From a virus, in the IMG/VR virus record IMGVR_UViG_3300042923_001200, positions 1-31,562 of that record: a stretch of DNA of 31,562 nucleotides; one strand, written 5' to 3'. The number at the start of each line of letters is the position of its first letter. The first letter of the stretch is position 1. This document shows positions 16,926-22,988 of the stretch, in pieces. The translations under genes were made by a program, and so were the position numbers. Under the pieces are notes generated by a model. That model had not been told where the DNA came from. It searched no databases and was given only the letters and a program-made list of their open reading frames with translations.

Positions 16926-18050
16926 TTGAGCTTTACTATTGAAAAAGAAGATATTGCAACTTTACGTCAAATAGGGATTGATGTATTGCCAGAGGACAGA
17001 AATTATTGGTTCATAAGGACCCAAAAAGGTACATATTATGAAGACTTTATAAATGAAGGTTTTATAGGTATAGAATGGGATGCAATTAGTGATAAAGATT
17101 ATATTATAACTAACGATGAATCAGCTCTAAAAGCAGATGTAATAAAGTTTTACCCGGATAATGATCGACCAGGTTATGTAGCTGCACAAATTAAAAAATT
17201 TGCACAAGGATTAAAGAAAGGTGACATTGTATTAATACCAAGTGAAGGTTCTAAATGGATATCATTTGGTGAAATTGCAGACGATCAGATGTACATATAT
17301 GAGGAAGATGAAGAAGACTATCAAAGAATGATAGATGTTTTTTTTGCGGAGTTAGACAGTAAGGAAGAAAAAGCAATATTAAGGAAACGCAGGAGTGTTA
17401 ATTGGATAAAGCATGTTAAAAGAACGGATTTAGATCCATATCTATATAGCATTATATACTCGCATAACACTATAGTTGATGCTAATACATACAGTCTTTT
17501 TATTGATAGAATGCTATCTGCGTTTTATATTAAAGGTGATAGCGCGTATTTTACATATAAAGTTAATAAAAAAAGAAATATCCCTTATGGGGATTTGTTA
17601 AGACTTCTAAACAATAATAATAAAATTATTGATTTTATAAATAAATACTCGGAAAGTATTCAAATAAATCCTGACGATATAATTATTAAAATAAATGTTC
17701 AGTCAAAAGGACCTATACAACTACAAGGCGCAATTACATTTGTGCTAGTATTCGGTTTAATAGCTGGTTGTATCTTTGGCACTGAAATGAATTTTGAATA
17801 TGCAGGTTTTAAATTTGGTTTCAAGACCGCTGGGCTATGTAACCTAATAACTACAATAGACCAAGTTCTCAGTAAAGATGATATGAAAGAAGATGAATTA
17901 AAAAAGTTAATTCAAGAATTAAAATCAGACAAAGAAAAACTAGATTTAGTATTACCTGAGGTAAGAACCGAACTAGCTAATAAACAATTAGAAGAGATAA
18001 AGGGATCATCTGTTTCAGATAAGGTAGAAGAAGCAGGGAGAATAAAATAA
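16926..18050 (+). CDS. Candidate defence protein: PUA/EVE-like N-terminus plus membrane segment
   Basis: 374 residues from TTG 16926, behind AGGGAGGA. Residues 26-125 resemble the EVE/PUA-like module at the N-terminus of some restriction-type proteins: NYWFIRTQKGTYYEDFINEG, FIGIEWDAI, then AAQIKKFAQGLKKGDIVLIP and FGEI. Such modules read modified bases or nucleotides. The middle (130-260) is helical and basic. Residues about 266-284 form one strong hydrophobic segment (ITFVLVFGLIAGCIFG). The last 70 residues are charged coiled coil. A sensor joined to a membrane effector would fit abortive infection, but this is inference. The gene sits in the usual cargo slot between lysis genes and attachment site. 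A TATAAT box lies at 16877-16882, without a good -35. Confidence 0.75.
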   Translation: MSFTIEKEDIATLRQIGIDVLPEDRNYWFIRTQKGTYYEDFINEGFIGIEWDAISDKDYIITNDESALKADVIKFYPDNDRPGYVAAQIKKFAQGLKKGDIVLIPSEGSKWISFGEIADDQMYIYEEDEEDYQRMIDVFFAELDSKEEKAILRKRRSVNWIKHVKRTDLDPYLYSIIYSHNTIVDANTYSLFIDRMLSAFYIKGDSAYFTYKVNKKRNIPYGDLLRLLNNNNKIIDFINKYSESIQINPDDIIIKINVQSKGPIQLQGAITFVLVFGLIAGCIFGTEMNFEYAGFKFGFKTAGLCNLITTIDQVLSKDDMKEDELKKLIQELKSDKEKLDLVLPEVRTELANKQLEEIKGSSVSDKVEEAGRIK

Positions 18051-18073
18051 AAGAGCCAATTTATGGCTCTTTT
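18049..18073. terminator. Bidirectional terminator between convergent cargo genes
   Basis: AAAAGAGCC (18049-18057) pairs perfectly with GGCTCTTTT (18065-18073) around AATTTAT. A-rich and T-rich flanks on the two sides allow termination for both the rightward 374-residue gene and the leftward membrane-protein gene. Confidence 0.85.
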
Positions 18074-18095
18074 ATTTTATAATTTATAAATAGGT

Positions 18096-18308
18096 TTAAA
18101 AATCGATAAATGTAAAAATTAATATTAAACTGCCCAAAATGCTTACAAAATCGTCTAGATACAATACTTTTATAAATGTTTTATTATTAAAGGAGAATAG
18201 TTTACACACAGTAAGTTTTAGTATGAAATAAAAAACACTAAACAGTATAGCAAAAGAAGCTATTAACTTAAGTGTATTAAACATAGTTATAGCAAATTGA
18301 TTATTCAT
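18096..18308 (-). CDS. Small two-helix membrane protein
   Basis: 70 residues. ATG is preceded by AAAAGGAGATGA, and a good promoter lies just upstream, so the gene is credible despite its size. Hydrophobic helices span about residues 10-32 and 50-68, joined by a short basic loop (NNKTFIKVLYLDD). No Cys or known motif is seen. It points toward the 374-residue cargo gene and shares its terminator. Small membrane proteins in this prophage slot are often superinfection-exclusion or membrane-active toxin proteins; neither role is shown here. Confidence 0.65.
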   Translation of the reverse strand: MNNQFAITMFNTLKLIASFAILFSVFYFILKLTVCKLFSFNNKTFIKVLYLDDFVSILGSLILIFTFIDF

Positions 18309-18331
18309 ACTAACTCATCTCCTTTTACTTT

Positions 18332-18359
18332 ATTATAATATTGTTTTTATACATTACAA
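18332..18359 (-). promoter_or_regulatory. Promoter of the small membrane protein gene
   Basis: On the minus strand, TTGTAA (18359-18354) and TATAAT (18337-18332) are separated by 16 bp. The ribosome site AAGGAG follows about 10 bases downstream of the -10 box. Confidence 0.6.
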
Positions 18360-18632
18360 TAGCTTTTTTATTAATATTTTACGATTTTATTTTGCTTGTA
18401 TAGTAAATTCTATCTGATATTTCCATGTAATTAATATCAATCAATATAGTTATAAGCAAAAGCCCCAGACGAATTCCAGAGCTCTTGCCTTTAAATGTTC
18501 AAAAATATAAATAATGGGGGAACATTATATTATTATTTACACTAAAAGGATTTTTAAACACTCTATATTTATTAGAAAAAGAAGGAATATGAGCTTTTAT
18601 GTCAAATATACTAAATGTATAAAAAAGAGGGG
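18360..18632. other. AT-rich intergenic stretch without a gene
   Basis: About 270 bases between two divergent cargo genes. I see no open frame with a ribosome site. Around 18459-18492 there is an imperfect inverted repeat (AAAGCCCCAGA facing CCAGAGCTCTT) that could be a decayed terminator. A weak TATAAA near 18619 may serve the lipoprotein gene. The region is clearly more AT-rich than the structural genes. Confidence 0.5.
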
Positions 18633-18644
18633 GTGGAATTTATC

Positions 18645-19472
18645 TTGAAACGTTGGATATATGTATTATTATCATTACTCGTAGTCGGATTATTAACTGG
18701 TTGCGCAAGTAGCAATGCTGCAGCTCCAAAACAAGAAAGCAGCAGTACTAAAGAAAATTCAAGCTTATTGAGCAAAACCGAGATGGATCAGGTGTACACG
18801 GATCCTAATAAATTTAAAGGCAGGACAATTGAATTAAATGCAAAGATATTTGCAGATGTGGAGAGGGACGATAAAGGGACTTACTTTCAAGCTTTTGCAG
18901 ATCCTGAGAACTCTTCAAAAAACACTATTGTGCGTATTGCAGATTCAAAGCTTGACATTAAGCAAGGTGATATAGTGCATATAGTGGGTAAAATTGATAA
19001 AAAGTTTGAAGGCCAGAACCTTATGGGTGGTGATGTTACTGCTCCTGTTGTAACTGCTTCTAAAGTTGAGAAGACAGATTATGCTGCAGCTTTCATGCCA
19101 GCTATTAATACAATCGAAGTAAATAAAGAAATAAATCAAAATGGTTACAAGATCAAGCTTAAGAAAATTGAAATAGCTGAAGCGGAGACTAGAGCTTACA
19201 TCTCTATAACTAATGATACTAAAGATAAAATTAACTTTTACCTGTATGAATCTAAAATCGTACAAGATAGTAAACAAATAAAACAAGAAACAAATTATAA
19301 GGCTGAGTACCCAGACATGCAAACTGATTTGTTGCCTGGTGTTAAAGAGGATGGTATCATATCCTTTAAGCCCATGAATCCAAAAGGCAAAGCTAAGGTA
19401 AGTTTTGAAGGATCCAGTGACAATTATGATATCGATATAAAACCTTTTGTTTTTGATATAGATATTAAATAG
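18645..19472 (+). CDS. Lipoprotein with OB-fold-like and DUF4352-like regions
   Basis: About 275 residues from TTG 18645, which lies about 9 bases after GAGGGGGTGG. The signal peptide KRWIYVLLSLLVVGLLTGC ends in a lipobox with lipidated Cys20, then a Ser-rich linker, so the protein should be anchored outside the membrane. Residues about 50-145 resemble a tRNA_anti/OB-like domain (VYTDPNKFKGRTIELNAKIF, DIKQGDIVHIVGKID). The C-terminal part resembles DUF4352 domains. Prophage lipoproteins of Gram-positive bacteria can block DNA injection by related phages (Ltp is the model), so superinfection exclusion is a fair guess, not a demonstrated role. Confidence 0.8.
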   Translation: MKRWIYVLLSLLVVGLLTGCASSNAAAPKQESSSTKENSSLLSKTEMDQVYTDPNKFKGRTIELNAKIFADVERDDKGTYFQAFADPENSSKNTIVRIADSKLDIKQGDIVHIVGKIDKKFEGQNLMGGDVTAPVVTASKVEKTDYAAAFMPAINTIEVNKEINQNGYKIKLKKIEIAEAETRAYISITNDTKDKINFYLYESKIVQDSKQIKQETNYKAEYPDMQTDLLPGVKEDGIISFKPMNPKGKAKVSFEGSSDNYDIDIKPFVFDIDIK

Positions 19473-19481
19473 CTATAAAGC

Positions 19482-19507
19482 ACCGGTTAACCCCGGTGTT
19501 ATTTTTT
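19482..19507 (+). terminator. Terminator after the lipoprotein gene
   Basis: CACCGG (19482-19487) pairs with CCGGTG (19494-19499) around TTAACC, followed by TTATTTTTT. The opposite strand lacks a comparable T run. The leftward regulator gene ends inside this hairpin. Confidence 0.8.
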
Positions 19508-19705
19508 ATATTTTCTAAATTCAACTAGGTCAAAAGGACATACATCTAAAGCTCTTGCTATTTTAAAAAGTAGAGTGAGAGTTATGTCATATTTACCATT
19601 TTCAACTTCACTTAAGAAACTTTGACTTATACCAACCTTTTGGGCTAACTGTGTTTGTGTTATGCCATTTCTTCTTCTAAATCTCTTTATCCTTAGTGAA
19701 AACAT
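19499..19705 (-). CDS. Xre-family HTH regulator
   Basis: About 68 residues. The start at 19705 is chosen because GGAGG lies 5 bases upstream; a longer frame to 19798 would run through its own promoter. The protein is a single HTH_3 domain: SLRIKRFRRRNGITQTQLAQ, VGISQSFLSEVENGKYDI, LLFKIARALDVCPFDLV. It has no dimer or protease-sensing domain. It diverges from the ribbon-helix-helix gene, and its likely operator lies in the space between them. Confidence 0.85.
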   Translation of the reverse strand: MFSLRIKRFRRRNGITQTQLAQKVGISQSFLSEVENGKYDITLTLLFKIARALDVCPFDLVEFRKYKK

Positions 19706-19723
19706 GCGAGCCTCCATACCCGA

Positions 19724-19752
19724 ATTATAAAAGTTTGATATGTAAAAATCAA
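19724..19752 (-). promoter_or_regulatory. Promoter of the Xre regulator
   Basis: On the minus strand, TTGATT (19752-19747) and TATAAT (19729-19724) are separated by exactly 17 bp, just upstream of the GGAGG of the gene. Confidence 0.7.
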
Positions 19753-19788
19753 TGGCAAGTAATGTCACTAGACATAAGGTTATGTTAC

Positions 19789-19817
19789 TTGTTTGCAAAT
19801 TGCATACATTTTATAAT
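19789..19817 (+). promoter_or_regulatory. Promoter of the RHH gene with embedded operator candidate
   Basis: TTGTTT (19789-19794) and TATAAT (19812-19817) have a 17-bp spacer. An inverted repeat GTTTGCAA-A-TTGCATAC (19791-19807, 7 of 8 bases symmetric) fills the spacer. This is a good place for a repressor such as the divergent Xre protein or the RHH protein itself. Confidence 0.65.
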
Positions 19818-19838
19818 TTAAAGGGGTGAGGTGAATTT

Positions 19839-19994
19839 ATGCTCGTACATAGAGAAAGAATAAGCAACTCAATAGATAAAGAATTGTATAGAAGACTTAA
19901 AAAATTATCAGAAGATACCCGGGTACCTATAAGCAAGTACCTGGATGAAGCTATAGAGGACCTTTTAAAAAAACACTCTCAACAAAAGAAGTAG
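19839..19994 (+). CDS. Ribbon-helix-helix DNA-binding protein
   Basis: 51 residues behind GGTGAGGTGA. The sequence fits the RHH_1/CopG fold: the strand ERISNSIDKELYRRLKKLSE, then the turn TRVPISKYLDEAIEDLL. These act as dimers, usually as repressors. No toxin gene follows it, so an antitoxin role is not supported. The position beside the attachment site and opposite an Xre gene suggests control of cargo or integration genes. Confidence 0.85.
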   Translation: MLVHRERISNSIDKELYRRLKKLSEDTRVPISKYLDEAIEDLLKKHSQQKK

Positions 19995-20039
19995 ATTATG
20001 TAACTTTTTGTAATACTCTTACATAGTAAATGTCGAAAA

Positions 20040-20056
20040 TATCGGGGCACCCGATA
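20040..20056. promoter_or_regulatory. Perfect inverted repeat upstream of the coiled-coil gene
   Basis: TATCGGG-GCA-CCCGATA (7-bp perfect arms, 3-base centre). It lacks a T run, so it is not a terminator. A TATAAT box lies at 20068-20073 without a recognisable -35; the repeat occupies that place, as an activator or repressor site would. Confidence 0.5.
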
Positions 20057-20111
20057 CAATCCTGTTTTATAATCAGTATATACATATTAAATAACAGGGG
20101 GCGTATTGAGG

Positions 20112-20246
20112 ATGTATGATAATGAGAGTGAACAAGACCAAAAATTAAAGCGCGAAAATGACCAGCTTAGAAATGAAAACAAAATACTCCGAGAACTTAT
20201 TACCAATATTAAAATTGTTGTTATGAAAAAACTTAATAAGGAATGA
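20112..20246 (+). CDS. Short coiled-coil protein
   Basis: 44 residues from ATG 20112 (an in-frame TTG at 20106 is also possible); AGGGGG lies about 10 bases upstream. The whole protein is one charged helix (QKLKRENDQLRNENKILREL), like a leucine zipper, with no DNA-binding domain. A strong terminator follows directly, supporting a real single-gene transcript. Function unknown; it might dimerise with another regulator. Confidence 0.6.
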   Translation: MYDNESEQDQKLKRENDQLRNENKILRELITNIKIVVMKKLNKE

Positions 20247-20249
20247 AAG

Positions 20250-20276
20250 AAACCCCCAAATGTGCTTGGGGGTTTT
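20250..20276 (+). terminator. Strong terminator before the attachment site
   Basis: AAACCCCCAA (20250-20259) pairs with TTGGGGGTTT (20266-20275) around ATGTGC, followed by T. It insulates the attachment region from cargo transcription. Confidence 0.88.
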
Positions 20277-20279
20277 AAT

Positions 20280-20586
20280 CTGTCCTCTAACTGTCCTGGA
20301 ATCGTAGTTTTAAGTATTTGATATTCCTTTATATTCTAGTAATAAATAACAAGAATGGCTACAATGCACATGTTATAGAAATATAATAAATCATATTCAG
20401 CTCAAATAGAGGTCTGCAAAACCTCTACCCCCAGTTCAAATCTGGGTGGCGCCTCCAAAGAGTAAACCCTTGGAAACACTCAGTTCCAAGGGTTTATATT
20501 TAACTAAAAACTTAACATCTAAAATGGTCTATCTGTCCTGTATCTGTCCTATCCGCGAAGTAGGACAGATGAATAACTTAGGACAG
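20280..20586. repeat. Six CTGTCCT arm-type repeats around the attachment core
   Basis: Copies of CTGTCCT on the plus strand lie at 20280-20286, 20291-20297, 20533-20539 and 20544-20550. Inverted copies (AGGACAG) lie at 20562-20568 and 20580-20586. Two are on the cargo side and four on the integrase side of the core, the arrangement of arm-binding sites for the N-terminal domain of tyrosine integrases. Confidence 0.85.
20464..20495 (+). terminator. Phage-carried terminator for the rebuilt tRNA-Cys gene
   Basis: AAACCCTTGGAA (20464-20475) pairs perfectly over 12 bp with TTCCAAGGGTTT (20484-20495). It starts seven bases after the tRNA CCA end. After integration this segment would lie directly behind the restored tRNA-Cys gene and end its transcript. 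Confidence 0.8.
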
Positions 20587-20591
20587 AAAGA

Positions 20592-21791
20592 TTATTTAAC
20601 CTGATTGACTGCTGTGCTGAAAAGCTCGGCAGTCGATTTTTTTATGTCTTCATTTACATGGATGTAAATATCATCTGTGGTCGATACTCTGCTATGGCGA
20701 AGCCTTTTGGATATTTCTTGACTTCTGGCGCCATTTGAATACAATATTGTGGCATGAGTATGTCTCAGACCATGGAAGGTTATCTTCTTACAACCTAGAG
20801 CTTTAACAGCACTTGTAAAAGCTTTTGTAACGTAAAGTGGACGAAGAGGACGACAATCATCCCAAGAGCATACATAGGTAAATTTATTCTCATTTTTTTT
20901 AGTGGCATCTTTTATGTTTACTACTTTACTAACCTTATCAATACCGGATAGAGCAACTTGTCTTCTATACTCTTCTTCTAGAACTTTAGTTAAATCAGAC
21001 GTTAAAGCCACGCTGGCTTTACTGGCTTCTGTCTTTGGATCTTCTAGGGCTAGCTTCTTTTCTTTCTGTACCATGTTATTATTTACTTCAAGATATCCTT
21101 CCTTTAAGTGCACATCTTGCCAGCGCAAGGCACATATCTCACCTTCTCTTAAGCCTGTATGATATGCGATAAATGCTGGAAGATAAATCTTTTTATCTCT
21201 CACAGCTTCTAAGAATGCTGTAGCTTCTTCTATGGACCAATAACTTATAGTTCTGTTATCATCTTCGGGAGATGTAGCATAGGCAGCTGGGTTCTTAGCT
21301 ATCATATCCCAAGCAACTGCTTTATCAAGCGCTTGATGCAAAACTTTATGGGTTTTTAATATCGTTCCGTCCATGTACCTTCTTTTCTTATTGCCATTTT
21401 TTAAAATCCTCATTTCTTTCTTCAAATCAGAGTAAAATCGCTCAATTATAGGGGCTTTTATTTTCTCTAGGGGTAAATGTCCTAATTGCTTCTTTATACA
21501 ACCACATAATGTCTTATAACGCTTCTGCGTTTGATATGCAGTGTTAGTTATGACATAGGTATCGAACCAATAATCCAAGTACTCAGAGAGTTTCATAGAA
21601 CCTTTTAAATCTAGTTCACCAGTCTTGTAAGAAGTTAAAATCCCTGCTTCCCAGAGCTTTGCTTCTTTTAAGGTTTTCTTACTTAATGGTTCAAATAACT
21701 TTGTCTTACGTATCTTCTTATTAGTAAGAGGGTCTTTTCCTAGATATACCTCGACATAATAACCTTTTTCCGTTTCTCTTATAGCCATCAT
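20592..21791 (-). CDS. int: Tyrosine-family phage integrase
   Basis: 399 residues from ATG 21791 (AAGGAGG lies 5 bases upstream); the open frame extends to 21932 but that part overlaps the next gene and has no start signal. An N-terminal AP2-like arm-binding domain (residues 1-60) is followed by a core-binding SAM-like domain (65-165). The catalytic domain has Arg215 in HTGLREGEICALRW, His340 and Arg343 in FHGLRHTHAT, His366, and nucleophile Tyr376 in DDIYIHV. It catalyses recombination between the adjacent attP and a host tRNA-Cys gene. The gene is complete, so integration ability is likely intact. Confidence 0.96.
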   Translation of the reverse strand: MMAIRETEKGYYVEVYLGKDPLTNKKIRKTKLFEPLSKKTLKEAKLWEAGILTSYKTGELDLKGSMKLSEYLDYWFDTYVITNTAYQTQKRYKTLCGCIKKQLGHLPLEKIKAPIIERFYSDLKKEMRILKNGNKKRRYMDGTILKTHKVLHQALDKAVAWDMIAKNPAAYATSPEDDNRTISYWSIEEATAFLEAVRDKKIYLPAFIAYHTGLREGEICALRWQDVHLKEGYLEVNNNMVQKEKKLALEDPKTEASKASVALTSDLTKVLEEEYRRQVALSGIDKVSKVVNIKDATKKNENKFTYVCSWDDCRPLRPLYVTKAFTSAVKALGCKKITFHGLRHTHATILYSNGARSQEISKRLRHSRVSTTDDIYIHVNEDIKKSTAELFSTAVNQVK

Positions 21792-21846
21792 TATCACCTC
21801 CTTTCCATACAATAGAATGCATGTTCTTTTATTTTGGCGCAAAAAA

Positions 21847-22233
21847 TTACCAGGCTGCTCTAACGATTTCAATGAGTTTATTTGGATCGTTTTTAGTGCA
21901 GCTCTTGGTGAATTTATTGGCTTCATCTTCAAAGATTTTTATATCGCCTTCTTTACCTAGGTGCGAGTATATATGCTTAGCTTCATGCCACAATGTTTTA
22001 AGTTGAGCTTCTTGTGATAGTGAGCTATTTATTATCATTAAACATTTTCCGTTACATCCAATATAGGTAAGCCCGTGAAGCGTTGATAATTCTGTAAAAA
22101 CTATTCTTACTGAGGAGTCTTCTTCTAATCTTCTCATATATTGACCAACATCAATTAATTCTTCCTTAGTCAAACCCAATCCCCCTTTATGCACATAACC
22201 ATAGAAAGTCTTATTGGCTGCTTTCTTTTTCAA
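21847..22233 (-). CDS. ImmA/IrrE-family metallopeptidase
   Basis: Up to 128 residues. The zinc site HEAKH lies at about residues 82-86, with a downstream Glu in FEDEANKF. ImmA-type proteases cleave a paired Xre repressor to induce the element, and the paired repressor gene lies directly upstream, overlapping by 23 bp. The longest start is TTG 22233, which has no clear ribosome site. An internal TTG at 22173, behind AAAGGGGG, is an alternative that keeps the whole active site. Substrate pairing with the upstream repressor is inferred from the gene order. Confidence 0.9.
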   Translation of the reverse strand: MKKKAANKTFYGYVHKGGLGLTKEELIDVGQYMRRLEEDSSVRIVFTELSTLHGLTYIGCNGKCLMIINSSLSQEAQLKTLWHEAKHIYSHLGKEGDIKIFEDEANKFTKSCTKNDPNKLIEIVRAAW

Positions 22234-22567
22234 AGATTCTTATTATATCAAGTACTTTTTTGGCATCCTCGGGGGACAGATCCTTAACTTTCTTAAAAAG
22301 GATTCTATTTTCTTCTGACATATTATTTAAAAAGTCTTCTTCTGTTTCACCTGAATCATGAACTATTGGATCTCCGTCAAAAAAATCATCAACTCTCACA
22401 TTAAGGGCGGCAGCTATCTTTGATAGTGTATTAGCATTTGGTGAAGTTTTCTTCCCACTTAATATCTCATGTAAAGTGGATTGACCTATACCAGCCTCTT
22501 TTGCAAGCCTGTATTTAGTCCAATCTTTTAAATTCATATAATGTTCAATCTTTTTCCTGTTAAACAT
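22211..22567 (-). CDS. CI-like phage repressor (Xre family)
   Basis: 118 residues behind GGAGGGCGGTT. The N-terminal HTH_3 domain is clear: KDWTKYRLAKEAGIGQSTLHEILSG and TLSKIAAALNVRVDDFF. The C-terminal part is acidic, then helical (EENRILFKKVKDLSPEDAKKVLDIIRIFE), a layout common in Firmicute phage repressors that lack the LexA-type self-cleaving domain. It should silence the rightward early promoter through the TATTTCGC sites and is probably inactivated with help from the adjacent ImmA-like protease. Confidence 0.92.
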   Translation of the reverse strand: MFNRKKIEHYMNLKDWTKYRLAKEAGIGQSTLHEILSGKKTSPNANTLSKIAAALNVRVDDFFDGDPIVHDSGETEEDFLNNMSEENRILFKKVKDLSPEDAKKVLDIIRIFEKESSQ

Positions 22568-22585
22568 AACCGCCCTCCAAATAAC

Positions 22586-22717
22586 TATTTCGCTATAACT
22601 AAATAATATAGAATATATTTCGCAAAGTCAAGGTATTTCGCGAAATAATAAGCTTGTACGATATAAATTACTTAAATAGTGCAATTTAGCGAAATAGTGA
22701 CATTGAAAGTATTTCGC
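22586..22717. promoter_or_regulatory. Repressor operator array with TATTTCGC half-sites
   Basis: The 8-mer TATTTCGC occurs at 22586-22593, 22616-22623, 22634-22641 and 22710-22717, and inverted (GCGAAATA) at 22640-22647 and 22689-22696. Positions 22634-22647 form a perfect 14-bp palindrome. A weaker copy (AATTCGCT) is at 22748-22754. Sites lie within or beside both divergent promoters, as expected for a lysis/lysogeny switch. Confidence 0.85.
22603..22631 (-). promoter_or_regulatory. Leftward repressor promoter
   Basis: On the minus strand, TTGACT (22631-22626) and TATTAT (22608-22603) are separated by 17 bp. An operator half-site (22616-22623) lies within the spacer, allowing autoregulation. 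Confidence 0.8.
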
Positions 22718-22731
22718 TTTAACGATAATAT
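22703..22731 (+). promoter_or_regulatory. Rightward early promoter
   Basis: TTGAAA (22703-22708) and TAATAT (22726-22731) have a 17-bp spacer that contains the operator half-site TATTTCGC at 22710-22717. It would transcribe the Cro-like gene and the early operon when the repressor is lost. Confidence 0.75.
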
Positions 22732-22781
22732 TTAATCACGACATATAATTCGCTAAAAAGAAATAGTGAGGAGGTGAAAGC

Positions 22782-22976
22782 TTGACTATAGGTGACAGGA
22801 TAAGAGAAATTGCAGAACGTAAGTCTATCAGTATGTATCGAGTAGCTGAGGAGGGAAAAGTTTCTAACGCATACTTAAGCGATTTGATAAACAATAAGCG
22901 ATTAAATCCATCCATTAGTATTCTTAGAAAAATTGCGAAAGGGTTAGATGTACCATTAAAAGACTTAGTGAACTAA
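22782..22976 (+). CDS. Cro-like Xre regulator
   Basis: 64 residues from TTG behind AGGAGGTGAAAGC. It is a single HTH_3 domain (ERKSISMYRVAEEGKVSNAY, LSDLINNKRLNPSISILRKI, then LDVPLKDLV). It is divergent from the CI-like gene and first in the early operon, the usual place of Cro, which shuts off repressor synthesis in the lytic cycle. Confidence 0.9.
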   Translation: MTIGDRIREIAERKSISMYRVAEEGKVSNAYLSDLINNKRLNPSISILRKIAKGLDVPLKDLVN

Positions 22977-22988
22977 AGGAGGACAAGC

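Larger units (their letters stand above)
20280..20587. other. attP: Phage attachment site (attP) region with tRNA-Cys core
   Basis: Positions 20408-20457 are the 3' part of a tRNA-Cys gene: anticodon stem GAGGT/ACCTC with loop CTGCAAA (anticodon GCA), T stem CCCAG/CTGGG with loop TTCAAAT, acceptor strand TGGCGCC, discriminator T and CCA. Upstream DNA has no D arm or 5' acceptor strand, so it is a fragment, as phages carry at tRNA attachment sites. CTGTCCT repeats flank it on both sides, and the integrase gene ends 135 bp away. Confidence 0.9.

Noticed and set aside
18945-19322. 125-residue leftward frame
   Set aside because: It lies wholly inside the lipoprotein gene, has no ribosome site and reads as an antisense shadow.
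19499-19994. Toxin-antitoxin module from the Xre and RHH genes
   Set aside because: Both products are DNA-binding regulators and they are divergent. No toxin-like gene is adjacent.
20408-20457. Functional tRNA-Cys gene
   Set aside because: Only the anticodon arm, T arm, 3' acceptor strand and CCA are present. The upstream bases lack a D arm and a 5' acceptor strand, so it is an attachment-core fragment.
21792-21932. N-terminal extension of the integrase
   Set aside because: It overlaps the ImmA-like gene, has no ribosome site, and the AAGGAGG before 21791 marks the true start.
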